NCBI RefSeq assembly: GCF_030499535.1
Contig: NZ_JASTLB010000001.1
Location: 6,200,001-6,264,000, forward strand
Reading direction: 5' to 3'
Length of the DNA stretch: 64,000 bases
Source: Streptomyces sp. TG1A-8
GTDB taxonomy: Bacteria; Actinomycetota; Actinomycetes; Streptomycetales; Streptomycetaceae
The position numbers and the translations under genes were made by a program. The first letter of the stretch is position 1. Each line of letters opens with the position of its first letter. Below the pieces are notes generated by a model, which saw only the letters and a program-made list of their open reading frames with translations, ran no database searches and was not told where the DNA came from. Positions 1-8,575 of the stretch are shown here, piece after piece.

Positions 1-408
1 GAGCGGCCCGCGACGACGCCGGACGCCGTCGAGCTGGTGGCGGCGAACGTCGGTCTGCTCGTCGTCCCGCAGTCCCTGGCCCGCCTGTACCACCGCAGGG
101 ACCTCACCTACCGCCCCGTCACCGACGCCCCCCGGTCGAGCATCGCCCTGTCCTGGCCGGAGGAGGCCACCACCGACCTGGTGGAGGAGTTCATCGGCAT
201 CGTGCGCGGCCGCACGGTCAACAGCACCCGCGGCCGTACGGCCGCGAAGCCGCAGGCCGAGCGGACGGGCACCCGGCAGAAGCCGTCGGCGGCGAGGTCC
301 GCCGGCGCCAAGCCGACCGGCGCGAAGTCGGCGGGCCGTACCGCGCGGGGCCGCACGGGTGCCGCCAAGCCGGCCCCCAGGCGGGGCAAGCCGCGCCGCA
401 GGTCCTGA
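1..408 (+). CDS. LysR-family regulator, C-terminal part only
   Basis: The reading frame is open from the first base, so the gene starts outside the window; 135 codons are visible. The first 70 or so residues resemble the end of a LysR substrate-binding domain, with a hydrophobic strand followed by VVPQSLARL and a region ending in a helix containing LVEEFIGIVRG. The last 60 residues are a low-complexity tail of Lys, Arg, Ala, Pro and Gly. Such basic tails occur on some Streptomyces LysR proteins and may add non-specific DNA affinity (inference). The helix-turn-helix that would prove the family is not in the window. Confidence 0.75.
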   Translation, partial: ERPATTPDAVELVAANVGLLVVPQSLARLYHRRDLTYRPVTDAPRSSIALSWPEEATTDLVEEFIGIVRGRTVNSTRGRTAAKPQAERTGTRQKPSAARSAGAKPTGAKSAGRTARGRTGAAKPAPRRGKPRRRS

Positions 409-531
409 ACCGGGCCGGGCGGCGCCGGAGGGCTGTGGCCCGGGTGCCGTGCGGAGCGGGGCGAAACGGCGCCGAAGGGCGCAGCCGGGCAGGGCGGGGC
501 CGCCCGCCGCGAGTCGCCCGCCGTGCTCCCC

Positions 532-2010
532 TCAGGTCCTCCCGGCCGGGTCCGGGACGGCCGCGGCGGGCTCGGGGCGCACCTGCCGCTCCCACAGGTC
601 GGCCACGGCCAGCCCCAGCGCGACCAGGATGATCCCCACGGCCGTGAGCAGTCCGAGCTGCAGGGCCGTGGAGGCGCTGCCGTGGTTGGCGAGGTGGGCG
701 AAGTACACCGCACCCACGACGGCGATGCCGCCCGCCGAGCCGATGCGCTGGGCCGTCACCAGGACGCCGCCGGCCGCCCCGGCGCGGTGCACGGGGACCC
801 GCGTGAGGGTCAGCGTGGTGTTCGGGGAGATCGTCACGCCGGAGCCGAGACCCGCGAACAGCAGGGGCAGCGCGGCGGCCCACGCCACCCCGTCGCCCGG
901 CACCGCCCGCACGGCCACGACGACGCCGAGCAGTCCCACCGCCACCCCGCCCAGCCCGCCGATCACCAGCTTGCGCCCGTGCCGGACGACCAGCCGGCCG
1001 CCCGCGGCGGCCCCCGCGGCCGAACCGACCGCGAAGGGCAGGGAGGCGAGCCCGGCCGCCAGCGCGCTGTAGCCCACCCCGTTCTGCAGGAACAGCGTGT
1101 AGACGAAGAACACCGTGGTGAAGCCGGCGAAGTACACCAGGTTCAGCAGCACGCCGAGCGAGAAGGAGCGCAGGGAGAACAGCCCCGGGTCGAGCAGCGG
1201 GACCCGCTCGCGCCGCTCCTGCCGCCGCTCCCACGCCCAGAACGCCGCCAGCAGCAGGCCGGCCACCGGCAGCAGCGCCCACTTCGCCCGCCCGCTCCAC
1301 TGCTGTTCCTGCACGAGGGGCAGCATCAGCGCGATCACACCCGCGCCGAGCAGCAGGACACCGGGCAGGTCGATGCCCTCCCGCTTCGCGGCGGAGGGGG
1401 CGGGGCGACCGGGGGAGCGGGGCAGCAGCCGCAGCGCCCCGACGAACGCGGCCACCCCGATGGGCACGTTGACGTAGAACACCCAGCGCCAGCCCTCACC
1501 GGTGCCGAACGCCTCGATGAGCAGGCCGCCCGCCGGCGGGCCGACGGCCGTGGAGAGCCCCACGACGCTGCCCAGCATGCCGAACGCCCGGGCCCGTTCG
1601 CCGCCGTGGAACATCTGCTGGATGAGTCCCGTGGTCTGCGGCGCGACGATGCCCGACGCCACCCCCTGGAGCAGCCGGAACAGCACCAGCCAGGTGCCGT
1701 CGGTCGCCATCCCGCACGCCACCGAGGCCATCGTGAACAGGGCGAGCCCCACCAGGAAGACCTCGCGCCGGCCGCGCAGGTCGCCGAGCCGGCCCGCCGG
1801 GACGAGGGCGAGACCGAAGGTGAGGGCGTAACCGGAGACGACCCACGACAGGTCGGCGGCGTCGGCGCCCAGGTCCCGTTCCACGGAGGGCAGCGCCACG
1901 TTCACGATCGAGCTGTCGAGCAGCGTCATGAAGCCCGCCGTCAGACAGACCGCGAGCGCCTTCCACCGCCTTGGGTCACCGGTGGCCGGACGGGTCCGCG
2001 CTGTAGTCAT
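532..2010 (-). CDS. MFS drug exporter, DHA2 (14-TM) family
   Basis: This 492-residue protein is an integral membrane transporter of the EmrB/QacA type, which usually couples proton entry to export of toxic compounds. Family signatures are visible: LDSSIVNVALP in the first membrane helix (residues 31-41), the motif-A loop GRLGDLRGRR at about 73-82, and a Gly/Pro-rich motif around VGPPAGGLL in helix 5. About 14 hydrophobic segments fit the DHA2 subclass and the length is normal. The ATG lies next to the decayed HAD gene, which is read on the same strand. No regulator is adjacent, and the substrate cannot be deduced. Confidence 0.9.
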   Translation of the reverse strand: MTTARTRPATGDPRRWKALAVCLTAGFMTLLDSSIVNVALPSVERDLGADAADLSWVVSGYALTFGLALVPAGRLGDLRGRREVFLVGLALFTMASVACGMATDGTWLVLFRLLQGVASGIVAPQTTGLIQQMFHGGERARAFGMLGSVVGLSTAVGPPAGGLLIEAFGTGEGWRWVFYVNVPIGVAAFVGALRLLPRSPGRPAPSAAKREGIDLPGVLLLGAGVIALMLPLVQEQQWSGRAKWALLPVAGLLLAAFWAWERRQERRERVPLLDPGLFSLRSFSLGVLLNLVYFAGFTTVFFVYTLFLQNGVGYSALAAGLASLPFAVGSAAGAAAGGRLVVRHGRKLVIGGLGGVAVGLLGVVVAVRAVPGDGVAWAAALPLLFAGLGSGVTISPNTTLTLTRVPVHRAGAAGGVLVTAQRIGSAGGIAVVGAVYFAHLANHGSASTALQLGLLTAVGIILVALGLAVADLWERQVRPEPAAAVPDPAGRT

Positions 2011-2077
2011 GGAGTCACGCTATGCAGCCGGGACGCGGGGCGCACGCCGGGAGGCGCCGACGCCCGCGCACCCGGCG

Positions 2078-2768
2078 TCACGCCGTTCGTCCCCCATGGC
2101 CGGACGCGGCCGCGTCCCTGAGCCGGGCGTGGGCCGACCGCGCCGTGAACTCCGCCTGCCCGCCGCGCGGCAGCAGCCCGGCCGTGCCGAACCCGGGGGC
2201 GTCCGCCCGCACGGCCGCGTACGGGATCGCGACGCACCGCATGCCGGCCGCGCGCGGCGGCGGCGCCCGGAGCCGCGTCCTCCGGGACCACGCGATCGGC
2301 CGGGCCCGCCCCGAGCCGCCGGGCCGCCGCCAGGAAGACGTCGGGGGCGGGCTTGCCGCACGGCGCCCCCTCGGCCGACACGACGGTGCCCGGATGCGCG
2401 TCCGGACCGGTCCCGGCGAGGGCCGCCCGGATGGCCCCCGGGGGGCCGGAGGCCACCGTCACCGGCACGTGCTCGGCGGCCGGCGGTTCCACGAACTTCC
2501 GCATCTCCGGGTAGGCACGCGTGCGGGTGCGGGCCAGTTCCAGGTAGCGCCGGTCCGGGGCGGCCGGCAGCCCCTGCGCCGGGGCGCTCGCGCCGGGGAG
2601 GGCGACCGTGTCCCGGGTGCCGGCGCAGTCCTCGTGGTCCGCCCGGGTGAAGCCCGGACGGCCGCGCTCGGCCAGGGTCTGCCTGCTCGCCCCGTAGGGG
2701 TTCGGCCCGCTGTCCACCGGCGTTCCGCCGAGCTCGAGGACGACCGCACGGGCGCCGAGCGTGCTCAT
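2078..2768 (-). pseudogene. decayed HAD-superfamily hydrolase
   Basis: The frame from 2768 matches a beta-phosphoglucomutase-like HAD hydrolase: GGTPVDS at the N-terminus, YPEMRKFVE in the cap region, and GKPAPDVFLAAARRLG with PEDAAPG near the end. The nucleophile motif, normally DxDGT, reads ELGGT, so both catalytic aspartates are gone. After PGAAAARG at about 2240 the frame breaks. The normal continuation (MRCVAIPYAAVRADAPGF) is in another frame and stops at 2078. The middle is also shorter and more divergent than usual. Substitution of active-site residues plus a frameshift indicates a dead gene rather than a sequencing slip. Confidence 0.8.
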
Positions 2769-2788
2769 GGCGTCCAGCGTGTCCGGGA

Positions 2789-3265
2789 TCAGGCCCCGGC
2801 CTCCCGGCCGAGCGACTCCACCAGGGGCAGCAGCCGGTGCGGCACGCGCTCGCGCAGTGCCACCTCGGTGCGGGTGCGCACCACGCCCGGCAGGCTGATC
2901 AGCTTCTGGATCACGTCCTCCAGATGGGCGTTGTCCCGTCCCACCACCCGGGCCAGCAGGTCCCCGCCGCCGGTGATCGAGAAGGCCTCGACGATCTCCG
3001 GTACGCCGGCCAGCGCGTCCCCGACGTCGTCGAGGTGGCCCTGGGTGACCTCGATGTGCACGAACGCCAGTACCGGGTGGCCCAGGGCGGCGGGGGAGAG
3101 CGAGGGGCCCGTGCCGGTGATCACGCCCTCGCGCTCCAGCCGGTCCAGGCGGGCCTGGAGCGTGCCCCGGGCGACACCGAGGATGCGGGCGTACTCGCGC
3201 ACGCTGGTGCGCGGCTGCTCCAGCAGCAGCCGCAGGATGCGGGTGTCGAGTGCGTCCACGGTCAT
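2789..3265 (-). CDS. Lrp/AsnC-family transcriptional regulator
   Basis: The 158-residue protein has the standard Lrp layout: an N-terminal helix-turn-helix (about residues 20-48, REYARILGVARGTLQARLDRL) and a C-terminal RAM effector domain (about 66-145). These proteins sense amino acids or related metabolites and bind DNA as dimers or higher oligomers. The ATG at 3265 was chosen because a TACAGT box ends 8 nt upstream, which fits a leaderless transcript. It is divergent from the FUSC transporter gene at 3505, a common arrangement in which the regulator controls an exporter. The ligand is unknown. Confidence 0.9.
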   Translation of the reverse strand: MTVDALDTRILRLLLEQPRTSVREYARILGVARGTLQARLDRLEREGVITGTGPSLSPAALGHPVLAFVHIEVTQGHLDDVGDALAGVPEIVEAFSITGGGDLLARVVGRDNAHLEDVIQKLISLPGVVRTRTEVALRERVPHRLLPLVESLGREAGA

Positions 3266-3273
3266 GGCGTACG

Positions 3274-3374
3274 ACTGTACCAATGGCTCACGGTCGTCCG
3301 GTCGCCCATGGCGCCCGAGCTGGTCCTTTGGTATTCCGTTTCGCCCGCCCGGTCGGCCCCGGATGGGCCAATGG
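3274..3374. promoter_or_regulatory. putative Lrp operators between lrp and the FUSC gene
   Basis: The divergent intergenic region carries three copies of a short motif: TACCAATGG at 3278-3286, its inverse CCTTTGGTA at 3325-3333, and GGCCAATGG at 3366-3374. The first overlaps the TACAGT -10 box (3274-3279, minus strand) of the Lrp gene. Repeated half-sites spread over about 90 bp are typical of Lrp-type regulation. Binding is inferred, not shown. Confidence 0.45.
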
Positions 3375-3504
3375 CGCAGTGATCCGGGTGCGACTTGAGC
3401 CACTGCCCCCGGGGATGCTCTCATGGGGGGGTGTCGATGGCGCTGCGGATCCCCGCGGCGCTTTTTGCGTGCCGGGACCCCACGCGGTCCCAGGGAGGGG
3501 AGCA

Positions 3505-4995
3505 ATGCTGAAAAGGGCGTTCGTGGCGCCGGATCCGGGGCGGAGGCGGCTGCGCTTCGCCGCGCGGGCCGTCCTCGGCATCGGCCTGGCGGTCGTGGTG
3601 TGCGGGCTCGCGGGGCACTCCCTCGTCGGCGCGGTCACCGGCGGTCTCGCCGCACTGCTCGCCCTGTTCACCGTCGCCGACGCCACCGTGCGCGGCCAGG
3701 CGCTCACCACCGCGCTGCTGCCCGTCGCCGGTGTGCCGGTGCTCGCCGTGGCGGCCGGGCTGCACGCGCACCCGGTGGCACGGGACCTGGCGTTCCTCGC
3801 CGTGGTCGGCGCCGGCGTGTACGCGCGCCGCTGGGGTCCGCGCGGGCACAGCCTCGGCGTGTTCGCCTTCATGACCTTCTTCGTGGCCCAGTTCCTGCAC
3901 GCCACGCCCGGACGGCTGCCCGAGCTGTCCGCCGCCGTCCTGCTGTCCGTGCTCAGCGCGGCCGTGGTGCGCTTCGGGCTGTGGTGCTACGAGCGGCGGC
4001 TGCCCCCGGCGGCCGTCCCCGCGCCGCCCGCCGGGACCGGGCTCGCCCGCGTCACCACCCGGCAGGCGGTCCAGGCGGTCACCGGCGCGGGATTCGCGCT
4101 GGCCGCGGGGCAACTGCTGTCCGGGCAGCGCTGGTACTGGGCGGTGGGCGCCACCTGGTGGGTCTTCGTCAACACCGCCTCGCGCGGCGAGACGCTGGTG
4201 CGCGGCTTCCGGCGGGTCCTCGGCACCGTCCTCGGCATCGGCCTGGGCTTCCTCGTCGCCGTCCCCGTGCACGGCGCGCCCGTACCGACCGCCGTCCTCG
4301 TCGCGGTGGCCGTCTTCGGCATCTTCTACACGGCCGCCGTCTCCTACACCTGGATGATGCTCTGGGTGACCCTGCTCGCCGAGCTGCTCTACGGCCTTCT
4401 CGGCGTCCTCGGCCCCGGACTGCTCGCCCTGCGCCTGGCCGAGACCGCCGTCGGCGTGCTCGGTGCCGTGCTCGCGGTGCTGTGCGTCCTGCCCGTCACC
4501 ACCCACGCCACCACCGACGCCTGGATCCAGCGCGCCCTGCGCTGCGTCCACGCCTGCACCGAGCAGGCCGCGGCCCGGCTGGCGGGCTCGGCCACGGCCG
4601 ACCCGGCCCCGCGCGTGGCCGAGCTGGAGCAGCTGCTCGGCCGGGTCCGGCTCTCGGTCGCCCCGCTGGTGCACCCGCTGAACCCGGTGCTCGGCCGCAA
4701 GCGGCGGGCCCGCCGGGTCCTGGCCCTGCTCGACGACTGCGCCCGGGAGGTCCGCGGCCTCGTTGCGGTCGCCGCCGACCCCGAGGCCTCCCACGACGCC
4801 CGCCTGGCGGCGGCCTGCTGGCGCGTGGAGGCCGCCGTCGAGGCCCTCACCGAGTCCGGCGGCGAGCGCGTCACACCGCCCGCCGACGCCCCGGCCGAGC
4901 CCGCCCTGGCCCACCTGCACGGCCTGGAACGCGCCCTCGCCGACCTGGCCGAACCCCTGCGGGCACCGTCCAGGTCCCCGCTGGTCGGCGCCTGA
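3505..4995 (+). CDS. FUSC-family inner-membrane transporter
   Basis: The 496-residue protein has two blocks of membrane helices (about residues 20-150 and 190-320) and a soluble C-terminal region, as in aromatic-acid/fusaric-acid resistance exporters. The second block contains the FUSC-like stretch WYWAVGATWWVFVNTASRGETLVRG followed by a Gly-rich helix. The start is the ATG at 3505, preceded by a purine-rich GGGAGGGGAG ribosome site; upstream in-frame codons read non-protein-like sequence. It faces the Lrp gene across shared motifs, so Lrp control is likely. The substrate is unknown; aromatic acids are typical for the family. Confidence 0.85.
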   Translation: MLKRAFVAPDPGRRRLRFAARAVLGIGLAVVVCGLAGHSLVGAVTGGLAALLALFTVADATVRGQALTTALLPVAGVPVLAVAAGLHAHPVARDLAFLAVVGAGVYARRWGPRGHSLGVFAFMTFFVAQFLHATPGRLPELSAAVLLSVLSAAVVRFGLWCYERRLPPAAVPAPPAGTGLARVTTRQAVQAVTGAGFALAAGQLLSGQRWYWAVGATWWVFVNTASRGETLVRGFRRVLGTVLGIGLGFLVAVPVHGAPVPTAVLVAVAVFGIFYTAAVSYTWMMLWVTLLAELLYGLLGVLGPGLLALRLAETAVGVLGAVLAVLCVLPVTTHATTDAWIQRALRCVHACTEQAAARLAGSATADPAPRVAELEQLLGRVRLSVAPLVHPLNPVLGRKRRARRVLALLDDCAREVRGLVAVAADPEASHDARLAAACWRVEAAVEALTESGGERVTPPADAPAEPALAHLHGLERALADLAEPLRAPSRSPLVGA

Positions 4996-5025
4996 GGGGG
5001 ACACGCGCCGCACCCCGGTCCCTCT

Positions 5026-5059
5026 TGGTCTAGACCGAGGTCGGTCGGCTGCTACCGTC
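5026..5059 (+). promoter_or_regulatory. DasR-type dre site overlapping a promoter
   Basis: TTGGTCTAGACCGA at 5026-5039 contains the 11-bp palindromic core TGGTCTAGACC that defines DasR-responsive elements in Streptomyces. A TACCGT -10 box lies at 5054-5059, so the palindrome covers the position of the -35 box, which is the geometry of a repressor site. DasR is a GntR regulator of N-acetylglucosamine and chitin use. The match is direct; regulation of the lactonase gene is inferred. Confidence 0.65.
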
Positions 5060-5088
5060 GGCACCGGCTCGGCGGAGAGGGGACAGCG

Positions 5089-6129
5089 GTGGCACGGAGC
5101 GGCAGGCGGCGCAGGGCGTTCATCGGGTCGTTCACGGCGGCGGGCGGACCCGGGCTGGTGACCGCGGAGATCCGCGCGGACGGCGGCGCACTGACCCTCA
5201 CCGGCAGACTCGGCACCGTCCCCGACCCGTCCTACCTGGCCCTGTCACCGGACGGGGACATGCTCTACGCCGTCAGCGAGACGGCCGAGGGGGCCGTCGC
5301 CGCCTACCGGGTCGGCGGTGACGCGCCGGAACCCGCCGGGCCGCCCGTGCCGGTCGGCGGCAGCGGACCCACCCACCTCAGCGTCCACGCCGGACACGTC
5401 CTGACCGCCAACTACGGTTCCGGCAGCGTCACGGCCGTGCCGGTGCGCCCGGACGGCACGCTCGCCGCCACGCCCTCGGGGGCGCTCCGGCACACCGGCT
5501 CCGGACCGCACGAGCGGTTCCAGCGCGGCCCGCACCCCCACCAGGTGCAGCCCGACCCCGGCGGCCGGTGGGCCGTCAGCGTCGACCTCGGCACGGACTC
5601 GGTCCGGGTGTGCACCCTGGCCGACGGCGTCCCCGTCCTGCACCGGGAGTTCGCGCTGCGCCCCGGCTCGGGCCCGCGCCACCTGGCCTTCCACCCGGAC
5701 GGCGAGCGCGCCTACGTGGTCAACGAACTCACCCCGACCGTCACCGTGTGCCGCTGGGACGCGCGCGCGGGCTCCCTGAAGCCGCTGGCCGAGGTCCCGC
5801 TCCTGCCGGGCGCCCCGGCCGGCGACGCCTACCCCTCCGGCATCGTCGTCGCGCCGGACGGCCGTTTCGTGTGGACCGCGACCCGCGGTGAGGACGTCCT
5901 GTCCGTGCTCGCCGTCGAGGGGAGTGGGGGAGACGGGCTCCGGCTCACCGGCACGGTGCCGTGCGGCGGGCACTGGCCGCGCGCGCTGGCCGAGAACGAC
6001 GGCTTCCTCTACGCGGCCAACGAACGCTCCGGCGACGTCACCTGGTTCGCCGTCGACGACAGCACGGGCCTGCCCCGCTACGACGGCTCCGTGGAGGTCA
6101 CCGCGGCCTCCTGCGTGGTCTTCGGCTGA
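5089..6129 (+). CDS. lactonase-family beta-propeller protein (6-phosphogluconolactonase-like)
   Basis: The 346-residue protein matches the seven-bladed propeller lactonase family (YbhE type). Blade-like repeats of the form LALSPDGDMLYAVSE and LAFHPDGERAYVVNE recur along the protein, and the conserved GPHxHQVQ segment is seen as RGPHPHQVQPDPGGRW at about residue 145. Known members hydrolyse 6-phosphogluconolactone or similar sugar lactones in the cytosol. The GTG start at 5089 follows a GGAGAGGGG ribosome site. A DasR-like site overlaps its promoter, suggesting repression that is lifted by amino-sugar phosphates. The true substrate may differ from the pentose-pathway lactone. Confidence 0.85.
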   Translation: MARSGRRRRAFIGSFTAAGGPGLVTAEIRADGGALTLTGRLGTVPDPSYLALSPDGDMLYAVSETAEGAVAAYRVGGDAPEPAGPPVPVGGSGPTHLSVHAGHVLTANYGSGSVTAVPVRPDGTLAATPSGALRHTGSGPHERFQRGPHPHQVQPDPGGRWAVSVDLGTDSVRVCTLADGVPVLHREFALRPGSGPRHLAFHPDGERAYVVNELTPTVTVCRWDARAGSLKPLAEVPLLPGAPAGDAYPSGIVVAPDGRFVWTATRGEDVLSVLAVEGSGGDGLRLTGTVPCGGHWPRALAENDGFLYAANERSGDVTWFAVDDSTGLPRYDGSVEVTAASCVVFG

Positions 6130-6208
6130 CGGCCGGCCGGATCGCGCGCGGAGCGGGCCCGCCCCGGCCGCCGGAGCGGACCCCGCGCCGTACGAGTGCC
6201 GCGGCGGC

Positions 6209-7132
6209 TCAGCGGACCGGCGCGCCCAGCGGCTGCTGCGGGGCGATGCCCAGGGTGGTCGTGTACTTGGCCAGAGCCAGCTTGCCGATCGCCGGGTACG
6301 AGCCGAGCGCCTCGGCGGTGGCGCAGTTCGCCTCTTCGGCGGCGGCGGCCAGCAGTCCCGGCTCGATCTCGGGACCGATCAGGTACGGCGCGAGGGCCAG
6401 CTGCTGCGAGCCCGCGGAACGCAGCTGCTCGGCGACGGAGGCGATCGAACCCTCCTGGTCCAGGGCCGCCGCCATCACCGGCACGGCCAGTCGCGCGGCG
6501 AGCAGCATGCCGGTGATCCCGGCCGCCTGCACGGCCTCCTCACCGCCCACGGAGGCCAGGATGATGCCGTCCGCGGCCGTGGCCACGGTGAACAGCCGGG
6601 CGCGGTCGGCGCGGGCCAGGCCCGCCTCCGACAGGCGCACGTGCAGTGCCTCGGCGAGCAGCGGGTGCGGGCCGAGGACGTCGGTCAGTTCGGCGGCGAC
6701 CCGGCTGTCCATCAGGGACTGGCGGACCTGGCGCAGCAGCGCGCTGTCCGGGCCGGCCAGCAGCGGGACGACGACGGCGACCGGCCCGTCCGGCTCCTTG
6801 GTCCCGACGCCGGCGGCGAGGGCCTGCTCGTGGCGGACGGCGCGCTCGTCGGCGGCGCGCGCCAGCACGGACCGCAGGGAGGGGAACTCCGCGTCGTTCC
6901 CCTCGACGTAACCGATGCGGGCGTTGAGGCCGGGTAGCTCCGAGCGGGCGATGCTGACCACTTCCTCGGCGAGGCCCCGCGTGGTGGTGCTGGGCACCCC
7001 GGGCACCGCGAGGACGAGCGCGGGCGCGCCCTCGGGAGCCACCAGCGGTTCCGGTCGGCGGTGCCGTCCGGGCTGGCGGGGTCGCGGCATTCGTACTGGC
7101 AGGCCGGACGCGGGCCCAGTGGGGGAGCTCAT
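6209..7132 (-). CDS. CbiX/sirohydrochlorin chelatase-like protein lacking catalytic His
   Basis: The 307-residue protein has the two-lobed layout of CbiX/SirB class II chelatases: a hydrophobic strand (APALVLAVPG, about residue 38) opens lobe one, and GPHPLLAEAL at about 180 opens the second half, ending with VAPYL-like strands. In active chelatases the first strand ends in a histidine (GHGS) and a second histidine follows a VVPLLL-type strand. Here these positions read PGV and AGPDS. It may be a non-catalytic homologue or use another chemistry. The ATG at 7132 is chosen because homology begins soon after. It stands alone, with the uracil-DNA glycosylase gene divergent. Confidence 0.65.
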   Translation of the reverse strand: MSSPTGPASGLPVRMPRPRQPGRHRRPEPLVAPEGAPALVLAVPGVPSTTTRGLAEEVVSIARSELPGLNARIGYVEGNDAEFPSLRSVLARAADERAVRHEQALAAGVGTKEPDGPVAVVVPLLAGPDSALLRQVRQSLMDSRVAAELTDVLGPHPLLAEALHVRLSEAGLARADRARLFTVATAADGIILASVGGEEAVQAAGITGMLLAARLAVPVMAAALDQEGSIASVAEQLRSAGSQQLALAPYLIGPEIEPGLLAAAAEEANCATAEALGSYPAIGKLALAKYTTTLGIAPQQPLGAPVR

Positions 7133-7622
7133 GGCGCCGCATGTTACTGGCTTCCTGGGCTCTTCTGTTCGGGGAGGGTGCAGGTGAGCGGTATCCGTCC
7201 GGTTTTGTCTGATGAGGTGCGCACCCGTGCCGCATGTTCGGGGCAGGTACCGGACGCAACAGCCTGAAAAGGAGTCAATCCCCCTTTGCGGTGACGACGT
7301 GCGGCATGGCCGGACCGCCTGGCAGGGTGAGCCGCCCGGCCGTCGGGGCGGCCGCGGTCCGGACGCGGCCGGGCGGCGGGCCGGGCCGGGGCCGACCGCG
7401 ATCGGTCCGGTGCCGGGGCCGCCTGTTCGGTGACCTCTGCGCCACACGGGCATGACGACCACGGCGGAGCGGCTCGACCCCGGATGCAACAAGACCCCTC
7501 CCGGCGACCGGTCGAGCGGTCCGCCCGACCGGCTCGAAGACCCCGGCGGGGAGGAACTGCGCCGGAAGGGGCCCCGGTGCGCGGGGGCCTTCCGGCTCGT
7601 GCGGGACTCCGGTGCGTGCCAG
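7133..7622. other. intergenic region, no gene recognised
   Basis: About 490 bp separate the two divergent genes. Short open frames are present on both strands, but their codon composition is not gene-like and I recognise no family. A TTGACT box on the minus strand around 7270-7280 could belong to the promoter of the CbiX-like gene. Nothing else is recognised. Confidence 0.4.
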
Positions 7623-7637
7623 TAGAGTGACGCGTCG
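7623..7637 (+). promoter_or_regulatory. -10 box of ung, probable leaderless start
   Basis: TAGAGT at 7623-7628 is followed after 8 nt by the GTG start. Transcription would begin at or within 2 nt of the start codon, and there is no ribosome site. The same arrangement recurs at several genes in the window. Confidence 0.55.
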
Positions 7638-8314
7638 TGGCACCACGACCCTTGCATGAACTTGTCGAAGCGGGTTGGGCGAAGGCCCTGGAACCCGCGG
7701 CCGGAGGCATCGCGGCGATGGGGGACTTCCTCCGGGCCGAGGTAGCGGCAGGCCGTACGTACCTTCCGGCCGGGGCGAACGTCCTGCGGGCCTTCCAGCA
7801 GCCCTTCGACGACGTCCGCGTCCTGATCGTCGGTCAGGACCCCTACCCCACGCCGGGAATGGCGATCGGGTTGAGCTTCGCGGTGGCGCCCGAGGTGCGT
7901 TCCCTGCCGGGCAGTCTGGAGAACATCTTCCGGGAGATGCACACCGACCTGGGGCTGCCCAGGCCGTCCAACGGAGACCTGACGCCGTGGACGCGGCAGG
8001 GCGTGCTGCTGCTCAACAGGGCGCTCACCACGGCGCCGCGCAGCCCCGGCGCCCACCGCGGCAAGGGCTGGGAAGAGGTCACCGAGCAGGCGATCCGGGC
8101 GCTGGTGGCACGGGGCAAGCCGCTGGTGTCCATCCTGTGGGGGCGCGACGCGCGCAATCTGCGGCCGCTGCTGGGGGATCTTCCCGCGATCGAGTCCGCC
8201 CACCCCTCGCCGATGTCGGCCGACCGCGGCTTCTTCGGCTCGCGTCCGTTCAGCCGGGCCAACGACCTGCTCGTGCAGCAGGGCGCGCAGCCGGTGGACT
8301 GGCGACTGCCGTAA
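7637..8314 (+). CDS. ung: uracil-DNA glycosylase, family 1
   Basis: This enzyme removes uracil from DNA after cytosine deamination or dUTP incorporation and starts base-excision repair. The 225-residue length is standard. The water-activating loop GQDPYP is at residues 66-71 with the catalytic aspartate D68, and the DNA-intercalating loop HPSPMS is at 189-194 with H189. The start is GTG. Streptomyces often carry two family-1 glycosylases, so this may be one of two paralogues. It is transcribed alone, apparently as a leaderless message. Confidence 0.95.
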   Translation: MAPRPLHELVEAGWAKALEPAAGGIAAMGDFLRAEVAAGRTYLPAGANVLRAFQQPFDDVRVLIVGQDPYPTPGMAIGLSFAVAPEVRSLPGSLENIFREMHTDLGLPRPSNGDLTPWTRQGVLLLNRALTTAPRSPGAHRGKGWEEVTEQAIRALVARGKPLVSILWGRDARNLRPLLGDLPAIESAHPSPMSADRGFFGSRPFSRANDLLVQQGAQPVDWRLP

Positions 8315-8575
8315 CGCCACGGCCGCCGCACCACCCGTGCCGCCCGCTCGTCGTCGGCCGGTGTCCGGCGTCGTGGAGTGCGGCGGTGATCCGGGGCGAG
8401 CCGTGGACACCGCCGCGGGAGCGGTGAACGGAACGGATCGGTTCGGCGCCGGGGCCCGGTCGTCCCGGTGCCGTCGCGGCCCTGCGGGGCCCGGTCCCGT
8501 CGGCACTCCGGACAACGACGTCCGCCCGGCGCGTTCCTCCGGCTCCGGGCCCCACGGTCACTACAGTCCCGTCCC

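Noticed and set aside
2007..2768. Functional 253-residue HAD protein
   Set aside because: The single open frame exists only because the frameshifted 3' part is read in a wrong, Arg/Gly-rich frame; the true continuation is in another frame.
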